Assembly (NCBI GenBank): GCA_902812375.1 | Contig: CADDZN010000002.1 | Coordinates: 1-33,439, forward strand | Reading direction: 5' to 3' | Source: a bacterium | Lineage (GTDB): Bacteria; Gemmatimonadota; Gemmatimonadetes; Gemmatimonadales; Gemmatimonadaceae | Length of the DNA stretch: 33,439 nucleotides | Part shown: positions 8,215 to 17,289 of the stretch, piece by piece | Numbering within the stretch: the stretch's first letter is position 1 | How the letters are laid out: the number at the start of each line of letters is the position of its first letter | The notes under the pieces: model-generated | Seen by the model: only the letters and a program-made list of their open reading frames with translations | Database searches by the model: none | Told to the model about the DNA's origin: nothing | Translations under genes and position numbers: made by a program

Positions 8215-8874
8215 GTGCGAATCGGAATTCTTGGTTCTGGCCTGATGGGCGGCAAGCTCGGGACGATTTTCGCGCGTGCTGGCCACGAGGTGGTGTTCAG
8301 TTACTCGCATAGTAAGGCGAAGCTCGAGAAACTTGCGCGCGACGCCGGTGGAAAATCTCGCGCCGGTACGCCGGCCGAGGCAGCGCGAGATGCGGACGCG
8401 GTGCTGCTTGCCGTGCACTGGACTCGCGTTGACGATGTCCTGAAGCAGGTCGGCGATCTATCGGGCAAGGTGATCGTGAGCTGCTCGCTGCCCATGAAGG
8501 CGGACGACAGCGGTCTGGCGATTGGGCACACCACGTCCGGCTCCGAGGAGTTGGCGAAGAAGGTTCCAAAAGCTCGGATCGTGTCGGCGTTCAACACGCT
8601 GCCGAGCGAGGTGCTTTTCAGCGTGTCCGCGGGCGACGCTGGCGAGGCGAAGCCAAGCGTGGTCTATTGTTCGGACGATGCACGGGCGAAGAAAGTCGCG
8701 GCGCAGTTGATAAGCGATGCTGGCTTCGAGCCCGTCGATGCAGGTCCGCTTCGGATCTCGCGATACACGGAGCCGTTCGCGTTGCTCATGGGACAGCTCG
8801 CGTACGAGGGTGATCGTGGACCCGCCGTCGCGTATCGGATGGAATGGTTCGAGGAACGCAAGGAGCCCGAATGA
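8215..8874 (+). CDS. NADPH-dependent F420 reductase-like NAD(P)-binding protein
   Basis: A 219-aa Rossmann protein. The N-terminus GILGSGLMGGKLGTIFARAGHEV has the GxGxxG dinucleotide-binding loop, and the sequence continues as in the F420_oxidored family (NADP oxidoreductase, coenzyme F420-dependent): AVLLAVHW, VSCSLPM, and the ARIVSAFNTLPSEVL block. Many bacterial members may not use F420, so the cofactor is not certain. The start is a GTG preceded by a strong AAGGAG site. Its stop overlaps the ATG of the TPR gene (ATGA), so translation of both is coupled. Confidence 0.9.
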   Translation: MRIGILGSGLMGGKLGTIFARAGHEVVFSYSHSKAKLEKLARDAGGKSRAGTPAEAARDADAVLLAVHWTRVDDVLKQVGDLSGKVIVSCSLPMKADDSGLAIGHTTSGSEELAKKVPKARIVSAFNTLPSEVLFSVSAGDAGEAKPSVVYCSDDARAKKVAAQLISDAGFEPVDAGPLRISRYTEPFALLMGQLAYEGDRGPAVAYRMEWFEERKEPE

Positions 8875-10400
8875 AGCGTATTGGTTTCGCTGGGATCGCT
8901 GTTTTGTCCAGTCTCTTCGCCACCGCCGTCTACGGGCAGGAGCACGAGCATCAGGTGTCCGCGGAGAGCGAAAAGTTGGGCACCGTTCACTTCGCAACTT
9001 CGTGCAGTCCCACCGTCGCACCGCAGCTCGATCGCGCTGTGGCACTGCTTCACTCCTTCGAATTCGGCGCGTCGATCGGGGAGTTCAATGAAGTTCTCGC
9101 CGTCGACTCCGCCTGTGCGATGGCTTACTGGGGGATTGCACTCAGTCGGTGGAGCAATCCCATGGCTGCCGGAAACCGGTCGGTGGCGCAGCTTCAGCAG
9201 GGCCAGCAAGCCGTCGATGCAGCGACGCGACTCGGCACCCACGCCACCGAGCGCGAGCGCGGCTACATCAATGCGGTGAGGCAGTTATACGATGACTTTG
9301 AGCACAAGGATCAGCGCAGTCGCGTGGTCGCTTACTCACAGGCAATGAATGAGCTGTCGATGCGGCAACCTGCGGACACCGAGGCGCTCATATTCTACGC
9401 GATCTCGCTCGTCGCCTCGGCCCCACCCACGGATAAGACATACGCCAATCAGCTCAAGGCAGGAAGCATTCTCGAGTCGTTATGGGCGAAGCAGCCGAAT
9501 CATCCCGGACTCGCGCACTACATCATCCACACCTACGACTCTCCCGCGCTCGCCCACAAGGCACGGGCAGCCGCGGAGCGATACGCGATGATCGCGCCGT
9601 CCGCCGCACACGCGCTCCACATGCCGTCGCATACGTTCACGCGTGTGGGGATGTGGGAAGAATCAGTCGACGCCAACAGTCGCTCGATCAAGGTTGCACT
9701 GAGCAGTGGCTCGATCGGGGAAGTATTGCACGCCTCGGACTACGCGATGTATGCGTACCTGCAGATGGGGAAGGAATCCGAAGCGAACGCAATTCTCGAC
9801 GGACTGCCGGCGCTCGCGGCACGCTTCGATCCCAAAGCTATCACCGGTGCAGCTCCGGGCTCCGCCGGTATCTTTGCACTCGCTGCAATTCCGGCGCGCT
9901 GGGTACTCGAGCGGAGAGCGTGGGCAGAAGCCGCCGCGCTCGAACCGAGGAGAAGCGGCTATCCGTACACTGAGGCTATGACTTACTTCGCGCGCTCATT
10001 GGGCGCTTCGCACACAGGTGATCCCGCCAGGGCGAAGGCTGCGATCGATTCGTTGGCGTCAATTCAGCAACGATTGAGCGCGACGGGCGAATCGTATTGG
10101 GCGGAACAGGTGGCAATCCAACGTCTTATCGCTCAGGCGTGGCTCGACTTGGCCGATCATCGGGAGAACGACGCTTTGCAGACAATGCGCGAAGCCGTGA
10201 CTCGCGAGGACGCGACCGACAAGAGTGCGGTGACACCCGGACCTCTCGCGCCCGCTCGGGAGCTACTCGGCGATATGCTCATGGATCTCCATCACGCCGA
10301 CGAGGCGCGAGCGGAGTATCGCGCGACGCTGTCGAAGGAGCCCAATCGGCGGCACTCTCTCCTGGCCCTGAGCGCGGCAACCACTCGCGCAGGCCACTGA
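8871..10400 (+). CDS. Secreted tetratricopeptide-repeat protein
   Basis: A 509-aa protein with an N-terminal signal peptide (MKRIGFAGIAVLSSLFATAVYGQ, cleavage after the AxA-like YGQ region). The mature part starts with a conserved VHFATSCSPTVAPQLDRAVALLHSFEF motif and then carries TPR-like helical pairs (EFNEVLAVDSACAMAYWGIAL; AAERYAMIAPSAAHALHMPSHTFTRVGMWEESVDANSRS). C-terminal repeats appear again around ARELLGDMLMDLHHADEARAEYRATL. TPRs mediate protein contacts; no enzyme domain is visible. The ATG at 8871 is chosen because it overlaps the upstream stop and has an AAGGAG site 4-5 bases before it. An in-frame start nine codons earlier lacks these and would lengthen the signal peptide. Confidence 0.88.
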   Translation: MKRIGFAGIAVLSSLFATAVYGQEHEHQVSAESEKLGTVHFATSCSPTVAPQLDRAVALLHSFEFGASIGEFNEVLAVDSACAMAYWGIALSRWSNPMAAGNRSVAQLQQGQQAVDAATRLGTHATERERGYINAVRQLYDDFEHKDQRSRVVAYSQAMNELSMRQPADTEALIFYAISLVASAPPTDKTYANQLKAGSILESLWAKQPNHPGLAHYIIHTYDSPALAHKARAAAERYAMIAPSAAHALHMPSHTFTRVGMWEESVDANSRSIKVALSSGSIGEVLHASDYAMYAYLQMGKESEANAILDGLPALAARFDPKAITGAAPGSAGIFALAAIPARWVLERRAWAEAAALEPRRSGYPYTEAMTYFARSLGASHTGDPARAKAAIDSLASIQQRLSATGESYWAEQVAIQRLIAQAWLDLADHRENDALQTMREAVTREDATDKSAVTPGPLAPARELLGDMLMDLHHADEARAEYRATLSKEPNRRHSLLALSAATTRAGH

Positions 10401-10412
10401 CATTGACGCTCT

Positions 10413-11531
10413 TTAAGGCCGCGTAGGATCCCACACCGCGACACCGACCCGCGAGTCTGCGGTTCCGTAGTACAGAAACCATCGGCCATTGAACGGCACC
10501 AATCCTTCGACGAAGGTCGTCCCCTCCTTGTACTGACCCGTGCGCTCGTAGTCTTCCGTTGGCTTGATGAACGGCTCATTCGTTCTGGCTAGAAGCTTGA
10601 TCGGATTGTGCGCGTCGAAGAGAGCCTGACCGCCGGTGTAGGCGCGCTCGGGAATTCCCACCTCGCCGAATTTCCCACTGTTGCCGGCGTTGTAGATCAG
10701 GATGATTCCGCGAGGCGTAATGATTGCGGGTGGACCCGCCTCGACCAGCCACGAGTCGAAGTATCCAGCGCGCGGCGACAAAACCTTCAACGGCTTTCCA
10801 CCGTTATCCGCGAGCGGAGTCCAGTCGATCAGATTGTCAGACGTCGCGACGAGGATGTCGGGGACGTTGAAGTACATCCAGTATTTTCCGTTGACTTTCG
10901 TCGCGACGAGCCTGTTGCCAACGACTCTCGTGACGATCGCGCCGGATTTCGTTTCCGTCTTCAGATACTTGCCACTGTCTGCATTCGCGAACGCAGGCCC
11001 ATGTTTTTTCCAGTGCACGAGATCCATGGACGTCGCAATTGCGAGCCGCGGCACATCACGATTCCACTGAGTGTAGGTCATCACGTAGTTGCCATCTTCC
11101 GTCTCGACCACCCGCGGATCTTCTACTCCGCCGGTCCACTCGTACCGCGCCTGAAAATCCTTATCAGGGTAAAGCACCGGCGTCGATCTGCGCGTGAAAT
11201 GCAATCCATCACTACTCTGGGCCATTCCGATCCGCGATGTGTGGAAGCCGATCTCGCGCTTGCCTGTGACGTCTTCGGCGCGATAGAGGACGTAGACCCT
11301 TCCCTCTCTGACCACGGCCGCGGGATTGAAAGTCGCAAGCTCTTCCCATTGGACAACGCTGTCCGTCATTGGTGACAGAAAGCTGCTCGATGTGCTGGGC
11401 GTGATGATCGGGTTGACCTGAGAAGGCTTCACGAATGGCCCGAAGGTCCAATCCTGCGCCGACGCGATCTCCGTGCGCAGCACAAGCGTCAGAAGCAGAG
11501 ACAGCAGCATGACGATTCGCGTTCGCCCCAT
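10413..11531 (-). CDS. Secreted GH130-type glycoside hydrolase/phosphorylase
   Basis: A 372-aa protein with a signal peptide (TRIVMLLSLLLTLVLRTEIASAQ). The mature part is a five-bladed beta-propeller of the GH130 type: NPAAVVREGRVYVLYRAED, a TGGVEDPRVVETEDGNYVMTYT block with the conserved E-D-P-R motif, YMYFNVPDILVATSDNLIDW and the C-terminal FLYYGTADSRVGVAVW signature. GH130 enzymes act on beta-mannosides or mannosylated glycans, by phosphorolysis or hydrolysis. Secretion favours hydrolysis, because phosphate-dependent enzymes are usually cytoplasmic. The gene converges on the TPR gene with 12 bp between stops. Confidence 0.85.
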   Translation of the reverse strand: MGRTRIVMLLSLLLTLVLRTEIASAQDWTFGPFVKPSQVNPIITPSTSSSFLSPMTDSVVQWEELATFNPAAVVREGRVYVLYRAEDVTGKREIGFHTSRIGMAQSSDGLHFTRRSTPVLYPDKDFQARYEWTGGVEDPRVVETEDGNYVMTYTQWNRDVPRLAIATSMDLVHWKKHGPAFANADSGKYLKTETKSGAIVTRVVGNRLVATKVNGKYWMYFNVPDILVATSDNLIDWTPLADNGGKPLKVLSPRAGYFDSWLVEAGPPAIITPRGIILIYNAGNSGKFGEVGIPERAYTGGQALFDAHNPIKLLARTNEPFIKPTEDYERTGQYKEGTTFVEGLVPFNGRWFLYYGTADSRVGVAVWDPTRP

Positions 11532-11587
11532 CGTGGAAATCTGCGAATCGACGTCGCTGAGCGTTAGAAGCTCACCAACGGCTACCG

Positions 11588-13453
11588 CTACTTATTGAGA
11601 AACTGCAGCACCGCGTCCAGGTCGAATGGCTTGGCGATGAAAGGGCGACCGGTGGAAGACAGAAATGCCTGGAGGTCCGCGCTCACGATATCGCCGGTGA
11701 GAAACACAACCTTGCGAGCCAGCCTTGGCTGCTCCTTCTGCCATTGCTCGAAAACGTTCTTCCCCGAAATATCCGGCATCCTGATGTCCAGGAAGATCGT
11801 GTCGAACGGTTGCTTGCTCGCCGCTGCGAGCGCGCCTGTTCCGCTATTCACGGTAACTACGGTGTGACCAGCCTTCTCCAGAAAGCGTGACAGCGCCTCT
11901 CGAATCGGCGCTTCGTCATCCGCCAGGAGAATGCTGAGCGATTGCGCAGGCGCCGCAACCGGCAGCGAAACGGGAGTCTTCGCGTTCGACGGTGGAGCGA
12001 CATGCGGCAAATCCACGCAGAATTTCGCGCCACCACCGGGTATGTTCTCTGCCCAGATTCGACCACCGTGCTCACTGATGATGCCGAGCGATATCGAGAG
12101 ACCGAGACCGGTGCCGTGCCCGACGGGTTTGGTCGTGTAAAATGGATTGAAGATCCGCTCGAGTCCGTCGGCGGGCAGGCCTGGACCAGTATCCTCGATC
12201 TCAATGCGAATCGTCCCGCGGTCCTGACGTGTTCGTACCGTGAGTCGGTGATGCGCTCGATCGACGCTCGCCATCGCCTGCTCCGCGTTGGTCACCAGAT
12301 TCAGCATCACCTGCTGTACCTGATATGAATCCGCCATCGTGCTCGGGGGCGGGTCCGCGTAGGCGCGCTCGATCTGGATGCCACGGACGCTCAGGTCGTA
12401 GCTGCGCAGCTCGAGGGTATTCTCGATCACCTGATTTATGTCAGCGTACGTCTTCTCGGCCTTATGTTGACGCGCAAAGGTCAGCAGGTTATGAACGATG
12501 CGCGCGGCGCGGCGCGACTCGCTCGCAATGACTTCAGTCGCGTGTTGATCATCAGCATTGAGATTGCCATCAGAGAGCATGAGCTGAGCAAACGCTGTGA
12601 TACTCGCGAGGGGATTGTTCAATTCGTGAGCGACACCGCTGACCAGTTGCCCGATGGCGCCCATCTTTTCCGATTGAACTAGCTGCTGTTGCAGAGTTTT
12701 TTCTTCGGTCGCGTCGCGAATGAGGCACAATACCTCTCGGCTTCGCTGCGGACAGGAATAGGTGATCGTGATGTGGCGGCGCTCGCCGTCCTTTCGCACG
12801 ACGACAGACTCGAACTGACCCGGTTGTCCGGACAGGGCTTTGCGGAATTCCAGAACCGCGCGCGGCAGCTCGGTTAACGGGAGCAGCGGGCCGAAGAAGC
12901 GGCCGGTCAACTCTTCACGGGTGTAGCCCGAGATGCGCTCGCCGGCGTCGTTGACACTGGTGAAGCGGCCCAGCGAATCAAAGGTCATGATCGCATCGCT
13001 GGCGTCCTCGAAGAGGTGACGATACCGCGACTCCGATTTTGCGAGCTCCTGATGGGCGCGACGCACGTCCGTAACGTCGCGGAGCGTAAGGATAGTTCCA
13101 ATCGAGCCGTCCGGTGAGTAAAGCGGCGCGGCGCCGACGCTCACACTGCATTCGTCGCGGCCGGCAACCTCTGCCTCGTACACCTGCGGCAGTCCATCGC
13201 GCGCCGCGCTTTGGCCGAATCGGATCGTCTCACCGCTCTCGCGCGCGAACAGATTCAAGAGCTGCTGGCCGATGAGCATGGGCCGCTCACGTCCAAACAG
13301 CGCGGCGGCAGAGTGGTTTGCGTAAGTGATTCGGTCGTTTACATCCGTTGTCAGAACACCGTCGCCGAGAGCGTCGAGGAGGAAACCCTCCTCGAAGGCG
13401 CCGGAGGGGTTTTGCGCGTCAGCGAGCGTACCCGGTTTGAAGAGCCTTAGCAT
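11588..13453 (-). CDS. Hybrid PAS sensor histidine kinase with C-terminal receiver
   Basis: A 621-aa cytoplasmic protein without membrane segments. Two PAS domains come first (about 25-130 and 141-253), then HisKA with H-box GVAHELNNPLASI (phospho-His276), then an HATPase_c domain with N-box (QVMLNLVTNAEQAM), G1 (DTGPG), F-box (FNPFYTTKP) and G2 (GTGLGLSI). A C-terminal receiver begins about residue 506 (LLADDEAPI) with phospho-Asp556 (IFLDIRMP) and the Lys in AKPFD. All catalytic residues are present. The ligand sensed by the PAS domains is unknown. The gene lies next to a heme-oxygenase-like gene and an HD-GYP response regulator, so it may form part of a phosphorelay with them; this is an inference. 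Confidence 0.95.
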   Translation of the reverse strand: MLRLFKPGTLADAQNPSGAFEEGFLLDALGDGVLTTDVNDRITYANHSAAALFGRERPMLIGQQLLNLFARESGETIRFGQSAARDGLPQVYEAEVAGRDECSVSVGAAPLYSPDGSIGTILTLRDVTDVRRAHQELAKSESRYRHLFEDASDAIMTFDSLGRFTSVNDAGERISGYTREELTGRFFGPLLPLTELPRAVLEFRKALSGQPGQFESVVVRKDGERRHITITYSCPQRSREVLCLIRDATEEKTLQQQLVQSEKMGAIGQLVSGVAHELNNPLASITAFAQLMLSDGNLNADDQHATEVIASESRRAARIVHNLLTFARQHKAEKTYADINQVIENTLELRSYDLSVRGIQIERAYADPPPSTMADSYQVQQVMLNLVTNAEQAMASVDRAHHRLTVRTRQDRGTIRIEIEDTGPGLPADGLERIFNPFYTTKPVGHGTGLGLSISLGIISEHGGRIWAENIPGGGAKFCVDLPHVAPPSNAKTPVSLPVAAPAQSLSILLADDEAPIREALSRFLEKAGHTVVTVNSGTGALAAASKQPFDTIFLDIRMPDISGKNVFEQWQKEQPRLARKVVFLTGDIVSADLQAFLSSTGRPFIAKPFDLDAVLQFLNK

Positions 13454-13488
13454 GTTGCCTCAAGCCAACCGAGTAATGTATTTGCCCC

Positions 13489-14412
13489 TCACCGAGTGCC
13501 TGTACGGAGCGCGCGAGGGTCAACGTATCGGTCGAGCGGGAAGCGCTCGCTTTCGATGATCTGACACGCCATGGCCGCGGCGAACAGCCGCAACGCATCC
13601 TCGGCGCGCGCGACGACCGCATTCTTCAGCGAGTTGGCCGTTTCGCTTCGATTGAGCGCGAGGCGGGACATGTCGAGATGCTTCTCCTCTGCGGTCCGTC
13701 CCCCGGAAGACTCTTCGCCCTTCGCGTGCTCAGTCCACCACCGGAGCGTGGCTGGTCCGCCATCGAGCTCCGGATGACCCAGCACGCCGGGCAGCACCGT
13801 CGTCGACACGACCGCGTAGATCGTCATCTCGATCGCGCTCTGACTGGCGAAGTGCTCCCAGTAGTCGATGTCGTCGTAGGTGGCGGTCATGAACAGTTGG
13901 TGGTAGAGCGCGATGATCGGCTCGGGAAAAGGCGGCTCGGGGAACGCGCCCGGGGAATAATTGTCGGGGTCCTTGGTGAGCGCCTCGATTACTTCGCGAG
14001 TCATTCGCTCGAGCTCGGCCGCCGAGAATCGGCTGAGATAATCGCGCAAATCCCAGTACAGCGCCTGATGATCGACGCCGAAGACATCGAGCTTGGTCCG
14101 CCAGATCTGGTTGTGGGTCTGCTCCTCGTGGAGCTGCTCCGCGAGATTCTTGATGAAAGAGCTGTGAAGGACGTGATCGACTTTGGCGACGCTTCGAATC
14201 AGTGCGCGATTGAAGCCGACGACACAGGGATAAAAGCTCGAGATGAAGGCCACATAACGCCTACGATCGAGGCGTCGCGATCTGAGCAGCGTTGCGAACT
14301 CGCAGTCGTTCATTTGAGACGAGTAGCGGCGGGCAACTTCGACGACGAAATCGCCGACGCGCTGGCGAGAATCGAGCGGCGCACGGGGGTGGAGCGGTAG
14401 GACGTTTGCCAT
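13489..14412 (-). CDS. Heme-oxygenase-like diiron (HDO-type) protein
   Basis: A 307-aa helical protein starting at MANVLPLHPRAPL. The middle part carries SFIKNLAEQLHEEQTHNQIW (residues about 85-104): an E..H pair typical of the heme-oxygenase-like diiron oxidase/oxygenase fold, followed by LYWDLRDYLSRFSAAELERM and later acidic/His positions (DYWEHFASQSAIEM; EEKHLDMSRLAL), which could complete a metal site. The fold call is reasonable; the substrate is unknown. The open frame extends much further upstream, but that part is antisense to the response regulator gene, so the ATG at 14410-14412 is used. The window thus holds two unrelated diiron-candidate proteins. Confidence 0.75.
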   Translation of the reverse strand: MANVLPLHPRAPLDSRQRVGDFVVEVARRYSSQMNDCEFATLLRSRRLDRRRYVAFISSFYPCVVGFNRALIRSVAKVDHVLHSSFIKNLAEQLHEEQTHNQIWRTKLDVFGVDHQALYWDLRDYLSRFSAAELERMTREVIEALTKDPDNYSPGAFPEPPFPEPIIALYHQLFMTATYDDIDYWEHFASQSAIEMTIYAVVSTTVLPGVLGHPELDGGPATLRWWTEHAKGEESSGGRTAEEKHLDMSRLALNRSETANSLKNAVVARAEDALRLFAAAMACQIIESERFPLDRYVDPRALRTGTR

Positions 14413-14625
14413 GGCTCGGACTGGGGAAAAGAAACGGCAGCAACTGGTATCAATTGACTCATCGCGGGGCGCCCCAGTAACAGATGAGCTGGCGGTCGTC
14501 GCTGCCCCGAAGAAAGACCGATGTCTCGGGGCGTCGCGCTCGGATACGCTGAGGGTTCCGAGTCGTCTTAGCTGAGAGGAAGTCAACGACGCTCCCTTAC
14601 CCCTTTCGCGAGCGCTATTCGCCGC
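14413..14625. other. Divergent intergenic region, diiron protein and HD-GYP regulator
   Basis: This 213-bp gap separates the minus-strand heme-oxygenase-like gene from the plus-strand HD-GYP gene. I see no convincing -35/-10 pair or repeats, only the position expected of a shared control region. Confidence 0.3.
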
Positions 14626-15729
14626 ATGTCGGCCCCAGTCCGCGCCGCTGAGCGCACCGAGCCCAACCCACAGACCCCCGGCGTCGCGCTCGTGCGCGTT
14701 GATATCGCGCGCGAAGCGCGGGTTCTCGTCATCGACGACCATCAGGCGAATATCGAGGCGCTCAAACGCATCATGCGGAGTGCCGGATTCGTGTCCGTGA
14801 ACAGCACCACTGATCCCGTGGCTGGGGTCGTGCTCGTTCAGACGTGGAATCCCGATGTCGTGCTGCTCGACCTGCACATGCCCGGACTCGATGGATTCGG
14901 CGTGCTCGACGCAATTCGGCCGCAGCTCGTTGACGGCGGGTATCTGCCTGTACTGATGCTCACCGCCGATTCCAGCGACGAGACAAAGCGGCGCGCGCTT
15001 GCCGGTGGCGTCAAGGACTTTCTCACCAAGCCGTTCGACGCCAACGAAGTAGTACTCCGCGTCGAAAACCTTCTCGAGACGCGCTCTCTGTACACTACCG
15101 TTCGTAGGCAAAACGAGCTGCTGGAGCAGCGGGTTGCCGAGCGTACTCGCGAGCTCGAGGAGGCCCAGGTGGAGATCTTACAGCGCCTCGCCGCGGCGGC
15201 CGAGTTTCGCGACGACGACACTGGCGAGCACACTCAGAGAGTCGGGCATCTCTCTGCTCTTCTTGCCATTGAAATTGGTCTGTCAGCGGCGCAGACAGAG
15301 TTGATTCGACGAGCAGCGACGTTGCACGATGTCGGCAAAATCGGCATTCCGGATTCGATCCTGCTCAAGCCGGGACGGCTGACGAACCGAGAGCGCACAG
15401 TGATGCGAAAACATGCATTGATCGGAGCAGCGATGCTGGCTGGTGGCCGGTCGGAGCTAGTCCAGACGGCGGAGCGTATTGCGCGCAGCCATCACGAACG
15501 ATGGGACGGAAAAGGATACCCCGACAAGAATTCGGGTGAGTGTATTCCGATAGCGGCGCGCATTGTGGCGGTCGCCGATTTTTTTGATGCGTTAAGCCAC
15601 AGACGGCCGTATCGCCCAGCGTGGTCGGTCGATAGGACGGTCGCGAAGATCGTTAAGGAACGCGGATACCACTTTGATCCCAAGGTTGTCGACGCCCTGG
15701 TCGCACTTCAGCGCGAGGGGATCGAATAG
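14626..15729 (+). CDS. Response regulator with HD-GYP domain
   Basis: A 367-aa protein. The N-terminal receiver (about 31-150) has DD at 37-38, phospho-Asp82 (VVLLDLHMPG) and Lys in TKPFD. A coiled-coil linker (NELLEQRVAERTRELEEAQ) leads to an HD-GYP domain with the HDVGKIGIPD motif (HD at 234-235) and HHERWDGKGYP (289-299), so the catalytic HD and GYP residues are both intact. HD-GYP proteins hydrolyse cyclic di-GMP, as in RpfG. It is transcribed divergently from the diiron protein and hybrid kinase genes, with 213 bp between, a plausible shared regulatory region. It could receive phosphate from the nearby hybrid kinase; that is inferred from proximity. Confidence 0.95.
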   Translation: MSAPVRAAERTEPNPQTPGVALVRVDIAREARVLVIDDHQANIEALKRIMRSAGFVSVNSTTDPVAGVVLVQTWNPDVVLLDLHMPGLDGFGVLDAIRPQLVDGGYLPVLMLTADSSDETKRRALAGGVKDFLTKPFDANEVVLRVENLLETRSLYTTVRRQNELLEQRVAERTRELEEAQVEILQRLAAAAEFRDDDTGEHTQRVGHLSALLAIEIGLSAAQTELIRRAATLHDVGKIGIPDSILLKPGRLTNRERTVMRKHALIGAAMLAGGRSELVQTAERIARSHHERWDGKGYPDKNSGECIPIAARIVAVADFFDALSHRRPYRPAWSVDRTVAKIVKERGYHFDPKVVDALVALQREGIE

Positions 15730-15779
15730 TCAGGTAAACCAACCTGTCGACATATTTGAGTATCTCCAACAAGTCGACT

Positions 15780-17276
15780 ATGAAAATCGATCGCCGTGGT
15801 TTCCTGGTAGCATCATCCTCCGCACTGGTGTTCGGCAAAACCAAGTCCGCTCCTGCCTCGCATCAGCAGCGGACCGAAAGTCCGGAGCCGCCCGCCATCG
15901 GCTATAACCTCCAGGGCAGCCAAGTAGCGGTCTACACAACGGCCGACAAAACGAGCTACCGTCTTTCCCGCACCGACACGCTGACCTTCAAGCCGATGGG
16001 TCAACCGCTCGAAACCCAGATCTGCGTCTTTGTCGATCCATCGAAAAGATTTCAAACGATGCTCGGTGTCGGTGGAGCACTCACGGATGCGTCGGCCGAG
16101 ACGTTTGCAAAACTCCCCGCCGCAAAACAGCGGGAGATTCTTGACGCTTACTTCGATCCGAGCAAGGGCATCGGCTACACGGTCGCGCGAACGAACATCC
16201 ATAGTTGCGATTTCTCGTCAGCGAGCTACACCTATGTCGACGAAGGCGACAAGGATCTCAGATCGTTCGGTGTCGCGCACGACAAGCAATACCGAATCCC
16301 GTTCATCAAGCAGGCGCAGGCGACTGCGGGCGGAAAGCTCACTCTCTTCGCCAGCCCGTGGAGTCCGCCGGCATTTATGAAAACCAACAACGACATGCTG
16401 CACGGCGGAAAGCTGAAGCCGGAGTTCTACCAGTCGTGGGCGAACTACTACACCAGGTTCATCAAGGCCTACGAGCGCGAAGGAATTCCAGTCTGGGGCA
16501 TCAGCGTGCAGAACGAACCGATGGCGACGCAGCGCTGGGAGTCGTGCATCTATACCGCCGAAGATGAGTGCGACTTCCTGAAGAACTATCTGGGCCCCAC
16601 GATGCAAAGGGCCGGACTCGGCGACAAGAAAATCATCGCCTGGGACCACAATCGCGATCTCATCTACCAGAGGGCCAGTACGATTTTGGCCGATCCGAAA
16701 GCGGCGCGATACGTGTGGGGCATCGGTTATCACTGGTACGAGCCGTGGAGCGGTGGCGACCAGATGTTCGAGAATGTCCGCCTCGTGCACGAAAGCTTCC
16801 CCGACAAGAAGCTGTTCTTCACGGAAGGCTGCGCCGACTCGTTCAAGGCAGAGGAACTTCACGACTGGAGATTGGGCGAGATGTACGGACGCTCGATGAT
16901 CAACGATTTCAACGACGGTGCGGTTGGCTGGACGGATTGGAACGTGTTGCTGGACGAGCGAGGCGGCCCAAATCACGTCGGGAACTTCTGCTTCGCGCCG
17001 GTGCACGCGGATACGAAGACGGGCGAGCTGATCTACACCAACTCGTACCACTACATCGGCCACATCTCGAAGTTTGCGCGTCCGGGTGCGCGGCGAATCG
17101 CGGCCTCACCCAGTCGGAGCGCGTTGCTTTCGACGGCGTTCGTGAATCCAGATGGAAGAGTCGCGGCGGTCGTGATGAACAGGGGTGACCAGAAGGTCGA
17201 CTACTTTCTTTGGGTGGGTGGGAACGCGGCGGCCGTCAGTAGCTTGCCGCATTCGATTCAGACGCTCGTCTTCTAG
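15780..17276 (+). CDS. Exported GH30 family glycosidase (glucosylceramidase-like)
   Basis: A 498-aa enzyme. The N-terminus (IDRRGFLVASSSALVFG) looks like a twin-arginine signal. The core is a GH30 (alpha/beta)8 barrel with GVGGALTDASAETFAKLP near the start, SPWSPPAFMKTN, acid/base Glu246 in WGISVQNEPM and nucleophile Glu349 in LFFTEGCA. The C-terminal ending is the beta-side domain (RRIAASP...NPDGRVAAVVMN). Both catalytic glutamates are present, so it should be active on a beta-linked substrate such as a glucosylceramide-like or xylan-like one; the exact specificity cannot be read. The ATG at 15780 is preferred to a TTG eight codons upstream. No clear ribosome-binding site is visible. Confidence 0.94.
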   Translation: MKIDRRGFLVASSSALVFGKTKSAPASHQQRTESPEPPAIGYNLQGSQVAVYTTADKTSYRLSRTDTLTFKPMGQPLETQICVFVDPSKRFQTMLGVGGALTDASAETFAKLPAAKQREILDAYFDPSKGIGYTVARTNIHSCDFSSASYTYVDEGDKDLRSFGVAHDKQYRIPFIKQAQATAGGKLTLFASPWSPPAFMKTNNDMLHGGKLKPEFYQSWANYYTRFIKAYEREGIPVWGISVQNEPMATQRWESCIYTAEDECDFLKNYLGPTMQRAGLGDKKIIAWDHNRDLIYQRASTILADPKAARYVWGIGYHWYEPWSGGDQMFENVRLVHESFPDKKLFFTEGCADSFKAEELHDWRLGEMYGRSMINDFNDGAVGWTDWNVLLDERGGPNHVGNFCFAPVHADTKTGELIYTNSYHYIGHISKFARPGARRIAASPSRSALLSTAFVNPDGRVAAVVMNRGDQKVDYFLWVGGNAAAVSSLPHSIQTLVF

Positions 17277-17289
17277 GTAAACGCAAGGT

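Noticed and set aside
14413-15111. 540-aa extended frame for the heme-oxygenase-like gene
   Set aside because: The upstream part lies antisense to the HD-GYP gene and its protein is low-complexity; the ATG at 14412 fits the family.
15730-15755. Weak stem-loop after the HD-GYP gene
   Set aside because: The stem is only about 5 bp with no T-run, too weak for a terminator call.
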